Of a DNA stretch of 64,000 bases, positions 55,993 to 64,000 are shown piece after piece (position 1 is the stretch's first letter; every line of letters starts with the position of its first letter). The DNA is taken from NCBI GenBank assembly GCA_026122235.1, contig JAOCZM010000134.1, forward strand, positions 7,998,001-8,062,000, written 5' to 3'. Under the pieces are notes generated by a model. It was not told where the DNA came from and searched no databases. It was given only the letters and a program-made list of their open reading frames with translations. The position numbers were made by a program, and so were the translations under genes. This DNA is from Vinca minor. Lineage: Eukaryota; Streptophyta; Magnoliopsida; Gentianales; Apocynaceae.

Positions 55993-56064
55993 AAGAAGAT
56001 CAAGAAAAGCAAGAACATCAAGAAAATCAAGAACATCAAGAACATCAAGAAGATCATCAAGAAC
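55993..56064 (+). repeat. Short tandem repeat in the gypsy leader
   Basis: The AAGAACATC/AAGAAAATC/AAGAAGATC words repeat about eight times in the untranslated leader before gag. Confidence 0.75.
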
Positions 56065-56306
56065 CGGTTTCTTTTCTCGATTAAGACTTGTTCTTCATCT
56101 TTTTCTTTCTAAAAGCTTTTTGTTTAGGTCAAAGATAGGATTTCTTTCCTTATTTTTCAGCCTTGTGTCAACGCAACAAGTTAGGAACCCATTCTTTAAA
56201 TCTAGAGTTTGAAGTTCTATACGAGCGGTGTTGGAATAAAGAGTGAAACTTTCTTTGCTATCTAACGTTTTTGAGTGTTTTCTTTTGTTTTTCTTATCTT
56301 ATAACA

Positions 56307-58774
56307 ATGTCTTATGAAGGATCTCCATCAAAGCAAGGTGAAAGTTCGGATATGGAAAAGTTAATTAAGATGATGGCGGAGATGACGGGAAAACTTGATT
56401 CGTTACAAGGTAAATTAGATGAGACACAACACCATGTTCAACAACTTCAATTGGTTGATGAAGTTGAGCAGCCTAGGCCACCTCCAAATCCACCACCAAA
56501 TAGGTTGATCAACAATCAAATTTTTGAGCCGAGAATAGGGGACCAATTTCATCGTTATGACAACAATCTTGATTCAATCAAGACGAAGATTCCGTCTTTT
56601 CAAGGTACAAATAATCCCAAATTATTTTTTTGATTGGATTCATAATGTTAACCATGTTTTTTGCTGTTCATAACTATTCGGAGAAAAAGAAAGTAAAGCT
56701 AGCAGCCATGGAGTTTTATGGATATGCTTCTAGTTGGTGGGTTAATGAGACCAAGACAAGGGTAAAAGTGGAACAACCAGAAATTGCAACTTGGGCCGAG
56801 TTGAAAGCGGTGATGAAACGGCGTTTTGTTCCTCTAGATTACATAAAGGAACTTTACAACCGTTTACAAAGGTTAAAGCAAAGAGAGAGTTCGGTCGATG
56901 AGTATTACAAGGCAATGAAAATTGCAATGATTCGGGCCGATATTAATGAAGGAGATGAGGCAACAATGGCTCGGTTCTTGGCTGGTCTAAACGACAAAAT
57001 CCGAACAAAGGTAGAACGTGCTAATCTTGATAATATTACGTCTATGTTATATTATGCAGAGCAGATCGAAAGACAGCAACAGGAAAAGAATTTAAGGGCA
57101 AAACCGGCAACTTTCCAACCTTGGAAGAAGCCGAATCCACCCCAGAATTTTTCTACTGTTTTGCCGAGCCAAATTAAGGGTAAAGAGGTCTTTAATGATG
57201 CAAAAACAGCCACGGGGCAGTTTGGGGCAGTAAGGTCACAAAATTCAACCGTTTCGGCCAATACGAGGGTAAATTCTAATCCAAATCTTGTTCGGGAATG
57301 TTTTAAATGTATGGGCAAAGGACACTTTGCTAGGGACTGCCCTAACAAGAGTACTATGATCATGTTGGATGATGAAACGTGGGTTAGTGATAACAAAATC
57401 GAAGAATCTGATTTTGAGAAAGAAACCGACAAGTCGGAGGAACTTCCGGAAGATGGGAATCAACCTTTGGTTACGATAAAGCCACTTCATTCACAACCTT
57501 TAGATGATGTTCCAAGAGAGAAAAAAGAGAGTGAGTTGAAAAATACGAGTGATTCTACCCATGAGGTAAAATCAGAGGTAAAAATCATAGAAAAAGCCGA
57601 GCCAAAAGTGAGAAAAAAGGCAATCGCTCTAAGTGTGAGAAAAGAATGTTTGTACGTTAATTCCAAAAAGGTAGATAGTGCGATTCAAGCAAAACAACTT
57701 GTTGTTTTGTTGGATTTAAAAGGAACCGCAAGGAACCTTTTTACTAATGCTTTTTCTTTTACTCTAACATCTTTTTCTACATCTAGTCTTGCTATTTTTC
57801 AGAAATTCCAAGAAGTCATCCCTAAGGAGTTGCCGAGAAGGTTGCTTATGAGCCTTCAAAATCGTGAAAGGTATAATCCATCTTTGGTTAAAAATCAGAA
57901 AAGTCAAAACCAAGGTGAGTTAATTCTTGCAAGGAAGAAGGTAAGTAAGTCTTTAAGTCCTTATTTTAATCCGGAAAATATTATACTAAAGCATGAAAGG
58001 ACTTTTAGAATATATACGGATAGTCTACATATTAATCACATAACTTTTAAGCATATACATTCGATTTATTGCTTTGATAAAATGTTCATTTATAGTGAAA
58101 ACCGAGAGCGTTTTAGTAAACATCTTAGGGCTGTTTTTTCTATTATAAATGCACACACCTTGGATACTAAGATAGAAAAGTGTGTTTATTACACTCATTC
58201 TATTAACCTTCTTAGTTGCATCATGAGTTTTCAAAGTATTAAAGTTGAACCGACTGAAGTTACAACAATAGAGGAATGGCCGAACACAACTAGTTCAAAT
58301 CTCATTAGTTCATCATTTGAATTGACAAGTTTCTTTAAGCATTTTGTTCGTGAGCATAGCAAGCGTGCTGCCACAATAGAGAAAAGAGAGATACAATTCT
58401 TTTGGGACAGCCGCAAGAGAATTTCCTTAAAAGGTACGTACGGTGAACGTTCTACTTTCTATCATTCTAACTTGCTCCCATTTACAAATTTTTCAGATTA
58501 TGTGACGGATCGTGATGATGATTCGAGGACGAATCAGGCTTTTCAAGGGGGGAGGGATTATACGGTACCAGCCTCGAGGCTTCCCAAGTCAAAGGGTCAC
58601 ATACATAGACCAAGGACGAAGCGTAGAACGAGGAATATGAAGCAGATAACTACATCATTGGTTCGTATATTAAAGTACAAAGAGGATGCTAAGTTACACA
58701 TAGAATATAAAAGGCAGCCTCTCAAGTTCACAAGTATACCCTATCAAGCAAAGAGGCTAAGAAGGGTGTTTTAG
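56307..58774 (+). pseudogene. Gypsy-type Gag fused to pol remnants
   Basis: The ATG at 56307 opens the N-terminus (Met-rich coil, then a Pro-rich segment). Two frame changes in T-runs, near 56622-56631 and 56657-56663, precede the long frame (56630-58774, 714 codons). Its Retrotrans_gag part spans about residues 35-145 (WAELKAVMKRRFVP, RESSVDEYYKAM, ATMARFLAGLNDKIR) and the CCHC knuckle CFKCMGKGHFARDC starts near residue 224. Beyond it are short collinear likenesses to gypsy pol: FQEVIPKELPRRL (about 393-405, pre-RT), KMFIYSENRERFSKHLRAVF and EEWP (about 485-548, RT C-terminal half), and a C-terminal DSRTN block near residue 628. The frame crosses into the 3' LTR and stops at 58772-58774. Catalytic residues are gone. 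Confidence 0.75.
58542..58557 (+). other. Polypurine tract of the gypsy-type element
   Basis: AAGGGGGGAGGGA lies directly before the 3' LTR, within the open reading frame. Confidence 0.75.
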
Positions 58775-59630
58775 TAATCATACAAGATGATGAGGGATTG
58801 GACAGACTTTACAACAGTTTGGCGGAATGGTCATAACTTTCTATCCGTTTATCCAATGGAGCTGATTCCAGTTGCATATTAAAGATAAGAGGCAGATCTA
58901 CAACTTTCATGAGAACCCGAGATCAGATTCTGCTTTCTTGACATCCGAAATCGTCGTGCAAGTTGGCCCAACAAGCTGTCCAGAATTGGGACGAATTTAA
59001 AAGGGCATTTTAGACTTTTTGTGTACAATTAAAGTCTATGCTAGACTTTAATTATTTTCCAGCTTTATTATTTACTTAATTTCGTGTATAGCAAGTAGTT
59101 GCTATAATAAAGGACATGTTGTCCATATGTTAGTTAGTTGGTTAATAAAGAGTCCTAATGCAACTAGGACTCTTCATAGATTTGGTAGTTAGATTGATTC
59201 TAGCCGCCACTTTATTTGTTTAGGTAGTTACTTGATAGCAAGTTGTTATTCAAGAGTCCTAATTCTTCAAGGACTCTTATTTGTTTTCAAGAGTCTTAAT
59301 CCTTTAAGGACTCTTATTTCTTTTTATGGTTGTAACTCGAAATCTCAACCTATTAAAGGGAGATTTCGACCCACTTTAATATTTACGTTAGATATATTGA
59401 TATTTTGGTAAGGTTATTCCTTAGCTTCTCGTGTTTGAACTTCTATGTAAGAATTCATTCATTCTTGAGTTACTGTATCAACTAGCTTGTTTCTCTAGTT
59501 GTGGTGTTTCAGCCTCCATTGTTAATTAACCTCCCTTAGTGTTGCGTTGATTAAATTCCCATAGAAACTAGTTCGAGAATTGAAGAAAGATCGGGCTCAA
59601 ACTTAAGTCGAACCTTGCGGTTCTTCATCA
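58558..59630 (+). repeat. 3' LTR of the gypsy-type element
   Basis: It matches 54560-55631. It starts TTATACGG where the 5' copy has TGATACGG, and ends TTCTTCATCA. The first 217 bases are the last codons of the long ORF. Confidence 0.85.
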
Positions 59631-59634
59631 CAAG

Positions 59635-60417
59635 TACACTAAAGAACTACTTAAACGGTTTGGAATGGATGGTGCAAAAGAAAGCAAAACACCGATGAGT
59701 GCAACCATCAAGCTTGACAAGGATGAAAAAGGTAAACCGGTAGATGAAACAAGGTATAGAGGTATGATTGGCTCTCTTCTTTATCTTACCGCTAGTAGGC
59801 CGGATATTATGTTTGTCGTATGCTTATGTGCTAGATTCCAAGCATGTCCTAAAGAATCACATCTCATTGCCGTTAAACGTATTCTTAGATATCTCATAGG
59901 CTCATATGATTATGGGTTATGGTATCCTAGAAGTACATCTTTTGATTTAATAGGTTATTCGGATGCCGATTATGCGGGGTGTCGTATTGAGCGTAAAAGC
60001 ACTAGTTGGCATTGTCATTTTCTTGGTCATGCATTAGTCTCATGGTATAGCAAGAAACAAGCATGTGTATCCCTTTCCACCGCCGAAGCGGAATATATAG
60101 CAGCCGGTAGTTGTTGTGCTCAAATTCTATGGATGATGCATACTCTTGTGGATTTTGGCTTTGCATTTCAACATGTTCCCATCTTATGCGATAACACTAG
60201 TGCAATCAACTTAACTAAGAATCCCATACAGCATTCTAGGACTAAACATATAGAAATCAAGCATCATTTCATTAGAAATCATGTTGCTAAAGGTGATGTT
60301 TGCATAAATTTCATAAGCACGGATGAACAACTTGCAGATATTTTCACCAAGCCACGTGGCACAGAAAGGTTTGAATATCTCAGGCGTTGCCTCGGAATCA
60401 CAAAATTCCAAGACTAA
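59635..60417 (+). pseudogene. SIRE pol: end of RT and RNase H
   Basis: The frame resumes with YTKELLKRFGMD, then YRGMIGSLLYLTASRPDIMF. RNase H has GYSDADYAGC (Asp), STAEAEYIAAG (Glu), ILCDNTSAINL (Asp) and the terminal LADIFTKP motif. It is open to the TAA at 60415-60417. It is complete on this side; pol is a pseudogene because of the breaks upstream and the gypsy insertion. Confidence 0.9.
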
Positions 60418-60886
60418 TGTGTGTGTTAAGTGTGCAGGAAGAAACAGGGGAACCTCGGATCAACTGCCCAGGGAACGGATGATCCGAAACTGAAAATGTA
60501 GTAAAAGTGCATTGGACGGTCGACCGAATTATTTGATGATGAACCGGACCATCGACCGTCGAAGCTACTGGAATGGCTCGGATCAAGAAATTTAATTCCT
60601 CGGACGACCTCTTCATGGAACGGTCGACCGAGTTTTGCGGGTTGCAGTTTATATCAAGAGAAACTCAAACGTCTTTCATTTAATCCTCTCATCTCAAAAA
60701 CAGTTTTCTCTCAAATTCCTCTTCCCATCAAACCGATTTCCCTCGACCCAAGCCTTGTTTATCCTCAATTTCATCATTCAATCTCTATTCCATCATCAAT
60801 TTGTTTGTAATTCATCTATATTCAATATCTTTTCATCTTCCCTCGGTTCAAACCTACCCCTAATCCGAACCTATTTTTTCCCACAA
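60418..60886 (+). other. SIRE pol to env-position spacer
   Basis: The non-coding spacer is about 470 bp. Bases 60470-60630 hold GGATGATCCGA, CGGTCGACCG (twice) and GGACGACC motifs like those of the LTR. Confidence 0.7.
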
Positions 60887-62479
60887 ATGGTGAGGATGAA
60901 AAACCCTAACAAATGAGGAAATGATGATGCTAATACTCCTCCTCACAAGAATCCTCCTAGGAATCAACCTAAACGACCACTTGAAAAAGGGATTTCCTTT
61001 AAGGAACCCACTCAAGCCGCACCTAAAAAAGGCCGAGCAAAAATGGTGGCTCGCAAAGTCGTGGGAAAGGGCAAGCAAATTCTAGATACAGATTCTAGTC
61101 ACTCGGATGACGATTACTCGTCTTCACCTTCAAGGGTATCAAACTCGTCTTCACCTTCAAGGGTATCTCCACCTTCAGATTTAGAGGTTGGAGGATCATC
61201 AAATTACTCTACAAAAAAGGTAACGACTCATTTTTACAATACCGCAGCTAAGCAAATGTTTGGCAAGCTTAAGAAATCAAATAGGGGATTAATGACAACG
61301 TATTTTAGAGATGATATTATGTTTGCTCAAGGAAAAGGGCTAGATGAAGTCATGGGGCTGTTTGATGATATGGGGTGGGTTAATCTGTTTGATGTTGATG
61401 AATATATATACCCTTCAATTGTTTATGAATTTGGTGCAAATTTGAGAAAGGAAGAGGATAATGGGACTGAAATTAGATATAGGTCTTGTGTTGGAAAGCT
61501 GGAATTTGTCTTCTCTGAAAAGATGTTTTGTGAGGCTATAGGAATAGAATATGTGGATCATGCGAAAAGGTTCTATAAGAATACAATGAATTCGGATGAT
61601 ATCGGTCTCCTTGATATAAAACATTTTAAATCTCAATTTGGAATCAAAGGCAGTTTCACCGACTCAAAGGAAAGGGAGATTGACAAGTTGGATGAATTTG
61701 GCCGGATCCTACACTTCTTCGTGCCCAACATTGTGGCCCCGGTTAAAGGGCACAAGTCATCAATTACTTTCCTTCAAATGGTAATAATGCAACATCTTTT
61801 GGAAAGGAAAGCCTTGAACTTCGCACATCTTGCGCTCCAACATTTTATGGCTGCTATCAAAGGTTCAAGAAATTACATTCCATATGGAAATATTCTTACA
61901 AGGCTCTTCCAACGATTTGGACTTGATTTGAAAAATCCGTTAAAGAAAAAGTTTGTCAAAATTGATGAAGCATGTTTCCACCGAATGAAGATGATTTATA
62001 TAGACAATCAATGGAAATTCATTCGAAATACCACAAATGATGAAATAGGGGCTGCTATACTTGCTCGAAAGGTGTCCCCTTATATGCTTAAAACACTTCT
62101 AAAGATTGAAAAGAAAAGGGGTGGAGCACCTTCAAAGCCTAGAAGTGATCCGACAAGTAATGAGCAAGAAGATTTCGAAGCACGTAATTCACTTAGCTCA
62201 AGCGAACATGTCTCATTTGACAATGGTCAAGAAGAAGAATATGATTCTCCAACTCAAGCAACTACCAAAAGTCCGCCTCAAAAAGTGACCCGGATAAAAA
62301 AAATGTTTGCTTTGATGAAGAAGATGGCGAGAAAAATTGAGACGATAGCGGAAGAGATTGTCTGTATCAAAGAAAACGTGCAAACAGTATCCGACAAGGT
62401 GGACAAGTCAATACAAATGCAAAAGAAATTAGCTAAGGATTTAAGCCTTTCAAGTGCGGATGAAGACGATCAAAGCTGA
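60887..62479 (+). pseudogene. SIRE env-position ORF
   Basis: The frame opens at the ATG at 60887 (MVRMKNPNK), meets TGA at 60914-60916, and is open again to 62479; the longest open part begins at 61043 (478 codons). The N-terminus is Ser/Pro/basic with a repeated SSPSRVS phrase. The middle (about 61250-62100) is the putative-plant-transposon-protein domain: FDDMGWVNLFDVDEYIYPSI, VFSEKMFCEAIGI and DKLDEFGRILHFFVPNIVAP. The C-terminus is charged and probably coiled (KKMARKIETIAEEIVCIKEN). I see no signal peptide, furin-type site or membrane helix. Its role is unknown; it is called env-like in SIRE elements from its position. Confidence 0.8.
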
Positions 62480-62900
62480 AACGTGAAACTATCTTTATTT
62501 TTGAAACTTTTTGGTTGTTTTTGTTATGTTTGAAGCCTTTTTTATTATGCCAAAGGGGGAGAAAATTATTGTTATCTTGATTATCCTTGCTTATGCTTAT
62601 TGTTATCTATGTTTAAACTGACTGTTGGTTGTGTGAGAAAGTAAAATTTTCAGGACAGCTCAGTTGCTGCAAAGTGCTGCAGATTTTTGGACAGAGATCG
62701 GTCGACCGAAATGTTTGACCAAAAGCTCGGACGATCCGAACTCTGTGCAGTTTCTAGATTGAAGTCTTGTTTGGCTTCTGTAAACTGCTGAAACATAAGG
62801 GAGTTTTCTTAACTTGTTTTTATCTTTGTAAATATCTTTTCCTGGCATGTTTTCTTAAATTGTCCTTATTCTATCTTATTGCATCAAAGTTTGTCATAAT
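62480..62900 (+). other. SIRE 3' spacer
   Basis: It is non-coding, with a GATCGGTCGACCGA and CGGACGATCCGA pair at 62697-62740. Nothing else is seen. Confidence 0.6.
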
Positions 62901-62915
62901 CAAAAAGGGGGAGAT
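62901..62915 (+). other. SIRE polypurine tract
   Basis: CAAAAAGGGGGAGAT directly precedes the 3' LTR start. Confidence 0.85.
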
Positions 62916-64000
62916 TGTAAGCCCTAAGGGCGAACAAACTCAGTTTTTGATAATGTACAAACATCTGATGTTGTATCTAATGATTTCAATCGTTGTGATA
63001 GAATAATGGTTCACTAAAGTGGAAGCTCTAAGTGCTTCAATCAAGCCGTGCTCAAGACTAAATGATTACATTCCTTAAGGCACATCTCTCAAGACTTGAA
63101 GATTGAAGGCTTAGGTGTGGTTAGAATAGCTTAGCATATCGTTATATATATCTTAAAGCTCTAACCATTGCTCACATGAACTTAGGATCACAACACTATT
63201 GTCTTGCATTTTTAAAAATAGTTTTCTTAAAGCTCAGTTTCAAAAATGGTCTTTAAAACTTGTTCCCTTCTCAAAAGTCATTGGTTTCATTGTCTAAGAC
63301 TTCGAAAATTGTTTTTCAAGTATTAGTTATCCTTTTGAGAAAACCATTTTGACCTTAAAAGATTTCAAAACTTGTGAAAAATCAACATCTCTTGAATCCA
63401 TGAAATTCGGATCATCCGAGCTTAGCACGGATCATCCGGACCGAAACAGAGAGTTGAGTTTTTGGGAACCAGTTGTCCCGGTCGACCTAGGTAGACTTAG
63501 GATCGTCCGATCCTTTTGATCGGATCATCCGAGGTCACTTGCAATCAACCGAACTCTGTGAAAACTAGCTGTTATATGACCGTTTTAAAAGTTGTTTTCT
63601 GGATTCTTTTGAAAAGTATAAAAGCTCTATTGCAGAGGAATCTTCTTACAACAACCAGAGAGAATATACATTGATTATACAAAAAGCTTTAGCACTTTCA
63701 AAGGATATCCAACTTTATTCATGTGTTGAAAAGTTCAAAATCACCATCTCTCTTGCAAGACACAAGTTGTTGAGTTATAAGTTCTAAGAGCATTAAAGTA
63801 AGATCTTTTAAGGTATCTATCCTCTACTTTTTGAGTGTGTAAATTTCTCTTTATATCTCCATCTTTCCCTCTCTTAGTGATAGGGTATTTATTGTGTCAA
63901 GTCCTACTTGGTGTGGGCTTTGTACTCTTAGTGAGTGGAGTTTATAATTGTGGTTATTTGTGTAAAACTCTTTGTGAGTTAGCCACTTGTGTAATTACTT
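62916..64000 (+). repeat. SIRE 3' LTR, first 1085 bp
   Basis: It starts TGTAAGCCCTAAGGGCG and is collinear with 49077-50161. It is cut by the window end; about 224 more bases are expected. Confidence 0.9.

Larger units (their letters stand above)
54560..59630 (+). mobile_element. Ty3/gypsy-type element with fused gag and shrunken pol
   Basis: The LTRs at 54560-55631 and 58558-59630 are nearly identical (about 10-12 differences by eye). Target duplication CAAG lies at 54556-54559 and 59631-59634, perhaps 5 bp with one mismatch. The interior is only 2.9 kb: leader, gag, and an open frame retaining short stretches like gypsy pol. There is no DSG protease motif, no RT catalytic Y-x-D-D and no integrase motif. 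It is non-autonomous. The SIRE RT frame resumes exactly after it. Confidence 0.9.
49077..64000 (+). mobile_element. SIRE/Maximus copia element, split by a gypsy element
   Basis: The 5' LTR, tRNA-Met site, gag, pol (interrupted), env-position ORF, polypurine tract and most of the 3' LTR are present; the 3' LTR leaves the window at 64000. The large Gag with two CCHC knuckles, the long LTR and the ORF downstream of pol are the marks of the SIRE/Maximus lineage. The left flank is GTTCA (49072-49076); the same five bases should follow the 3' LTR outside the window. By eye, about 24 differences separate the LTRs over 1085 shared bases. Confidence 0.9.

Noticed and set aside
60887..62479. Env-position ORF as a true retroviral envelope
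   Set aside because: No signal peptide, cleavage site or membrane segment visible; the resemblance is to a plant transposon protein domain.

Overview
The window is a stack of plant transposable elements with no ordinary host gene that I can support. Evidence for a seed plant, most likely a eudicot: SIRE/Maximus-type Ty1/copia elements with an extra ORF after pol, L1-type LINEs with a DUF4283 ORF1 and a terminal RNase H, MULEs carrying a plant mobile domain or a B3-like domain, a CACTA terminus, Stowaway- and hAT-type MITEs, and tRNA-initiator-methionine primer binding sites (TGGTATCAGAGC). The species cannot be named from this.

Left part, 1-21.8 kb. A SIRE-type LTR end (1-1158) is followed by DNA transposons and short retroposons. 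These are a small hAT-like MITE (1487-1667), a MULE with 9-bp target duplications carrying a broken plant-mobile-domain gene (1769-3969), two tRNA-derived SINEs (4070-4258 and 5280-5399), an unclassified retroposon (5887-6179), a Stowaway-like MITE (7446-7679) and a hAT-like foldback MITE (7810-8052). Then comes a gag-less copia element with complete LTRs and target duplication (8425-12429), a second Stowaway-like MITE with a hAT MITE inside it (14011-14432), and a larger MULE with a decayed MURA-like transposase and a B3-like passenger gene (14890-18890). A decayed Myb/SANT-like gene (19069-19742), one orphan MULE end (20043-20221) and a 0.9-kb non-autonomous hAT element (20831-21753) complete the region.

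Middle and right part, 21.8-64 kb, is one nested structure. A minus-strand LINE (LINE-1, 21762-39387) is split by the CACTA fragment, a SINE, a 2.2-kb solo SIRE-type LTR, a SIRE-like element that kept gag and the env-position ORF but lost all of pol (27680-37502), and a hairpin MITE. Its 5' side is cut by copia element C (39388 onward). Copia C is split by a 6.5-kb plus-strand LINE (LINE-2, 42258-48713) and then by a SIRE/Maximus element (49077 to beyond the window end). That SIRE element is in turn split by a Ty3/gypsy-type element (54560-59630) whose gag is fused to a shrunken, still-open remnant of pol. So the deepest path is LINE-1 > copia C > SIRE > gypsy. LTR divergence counted by eye (about 2% for SIRE, about 1% for gypsy) agrees with that order.

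Most coding regions carry one-base indels or stops, several in homopolymer runs, so most elements look unable to move by themselves. The observations most worth following are the gypsy derivative with its in-frame decayed pol, the pol-less gag/env-position SIRE derivative, and a palindromic GGTCGACC-type motif that recurs in LTRs and non-coding spacers of the SIRE-type elements but which I did not see inside their ORFs.
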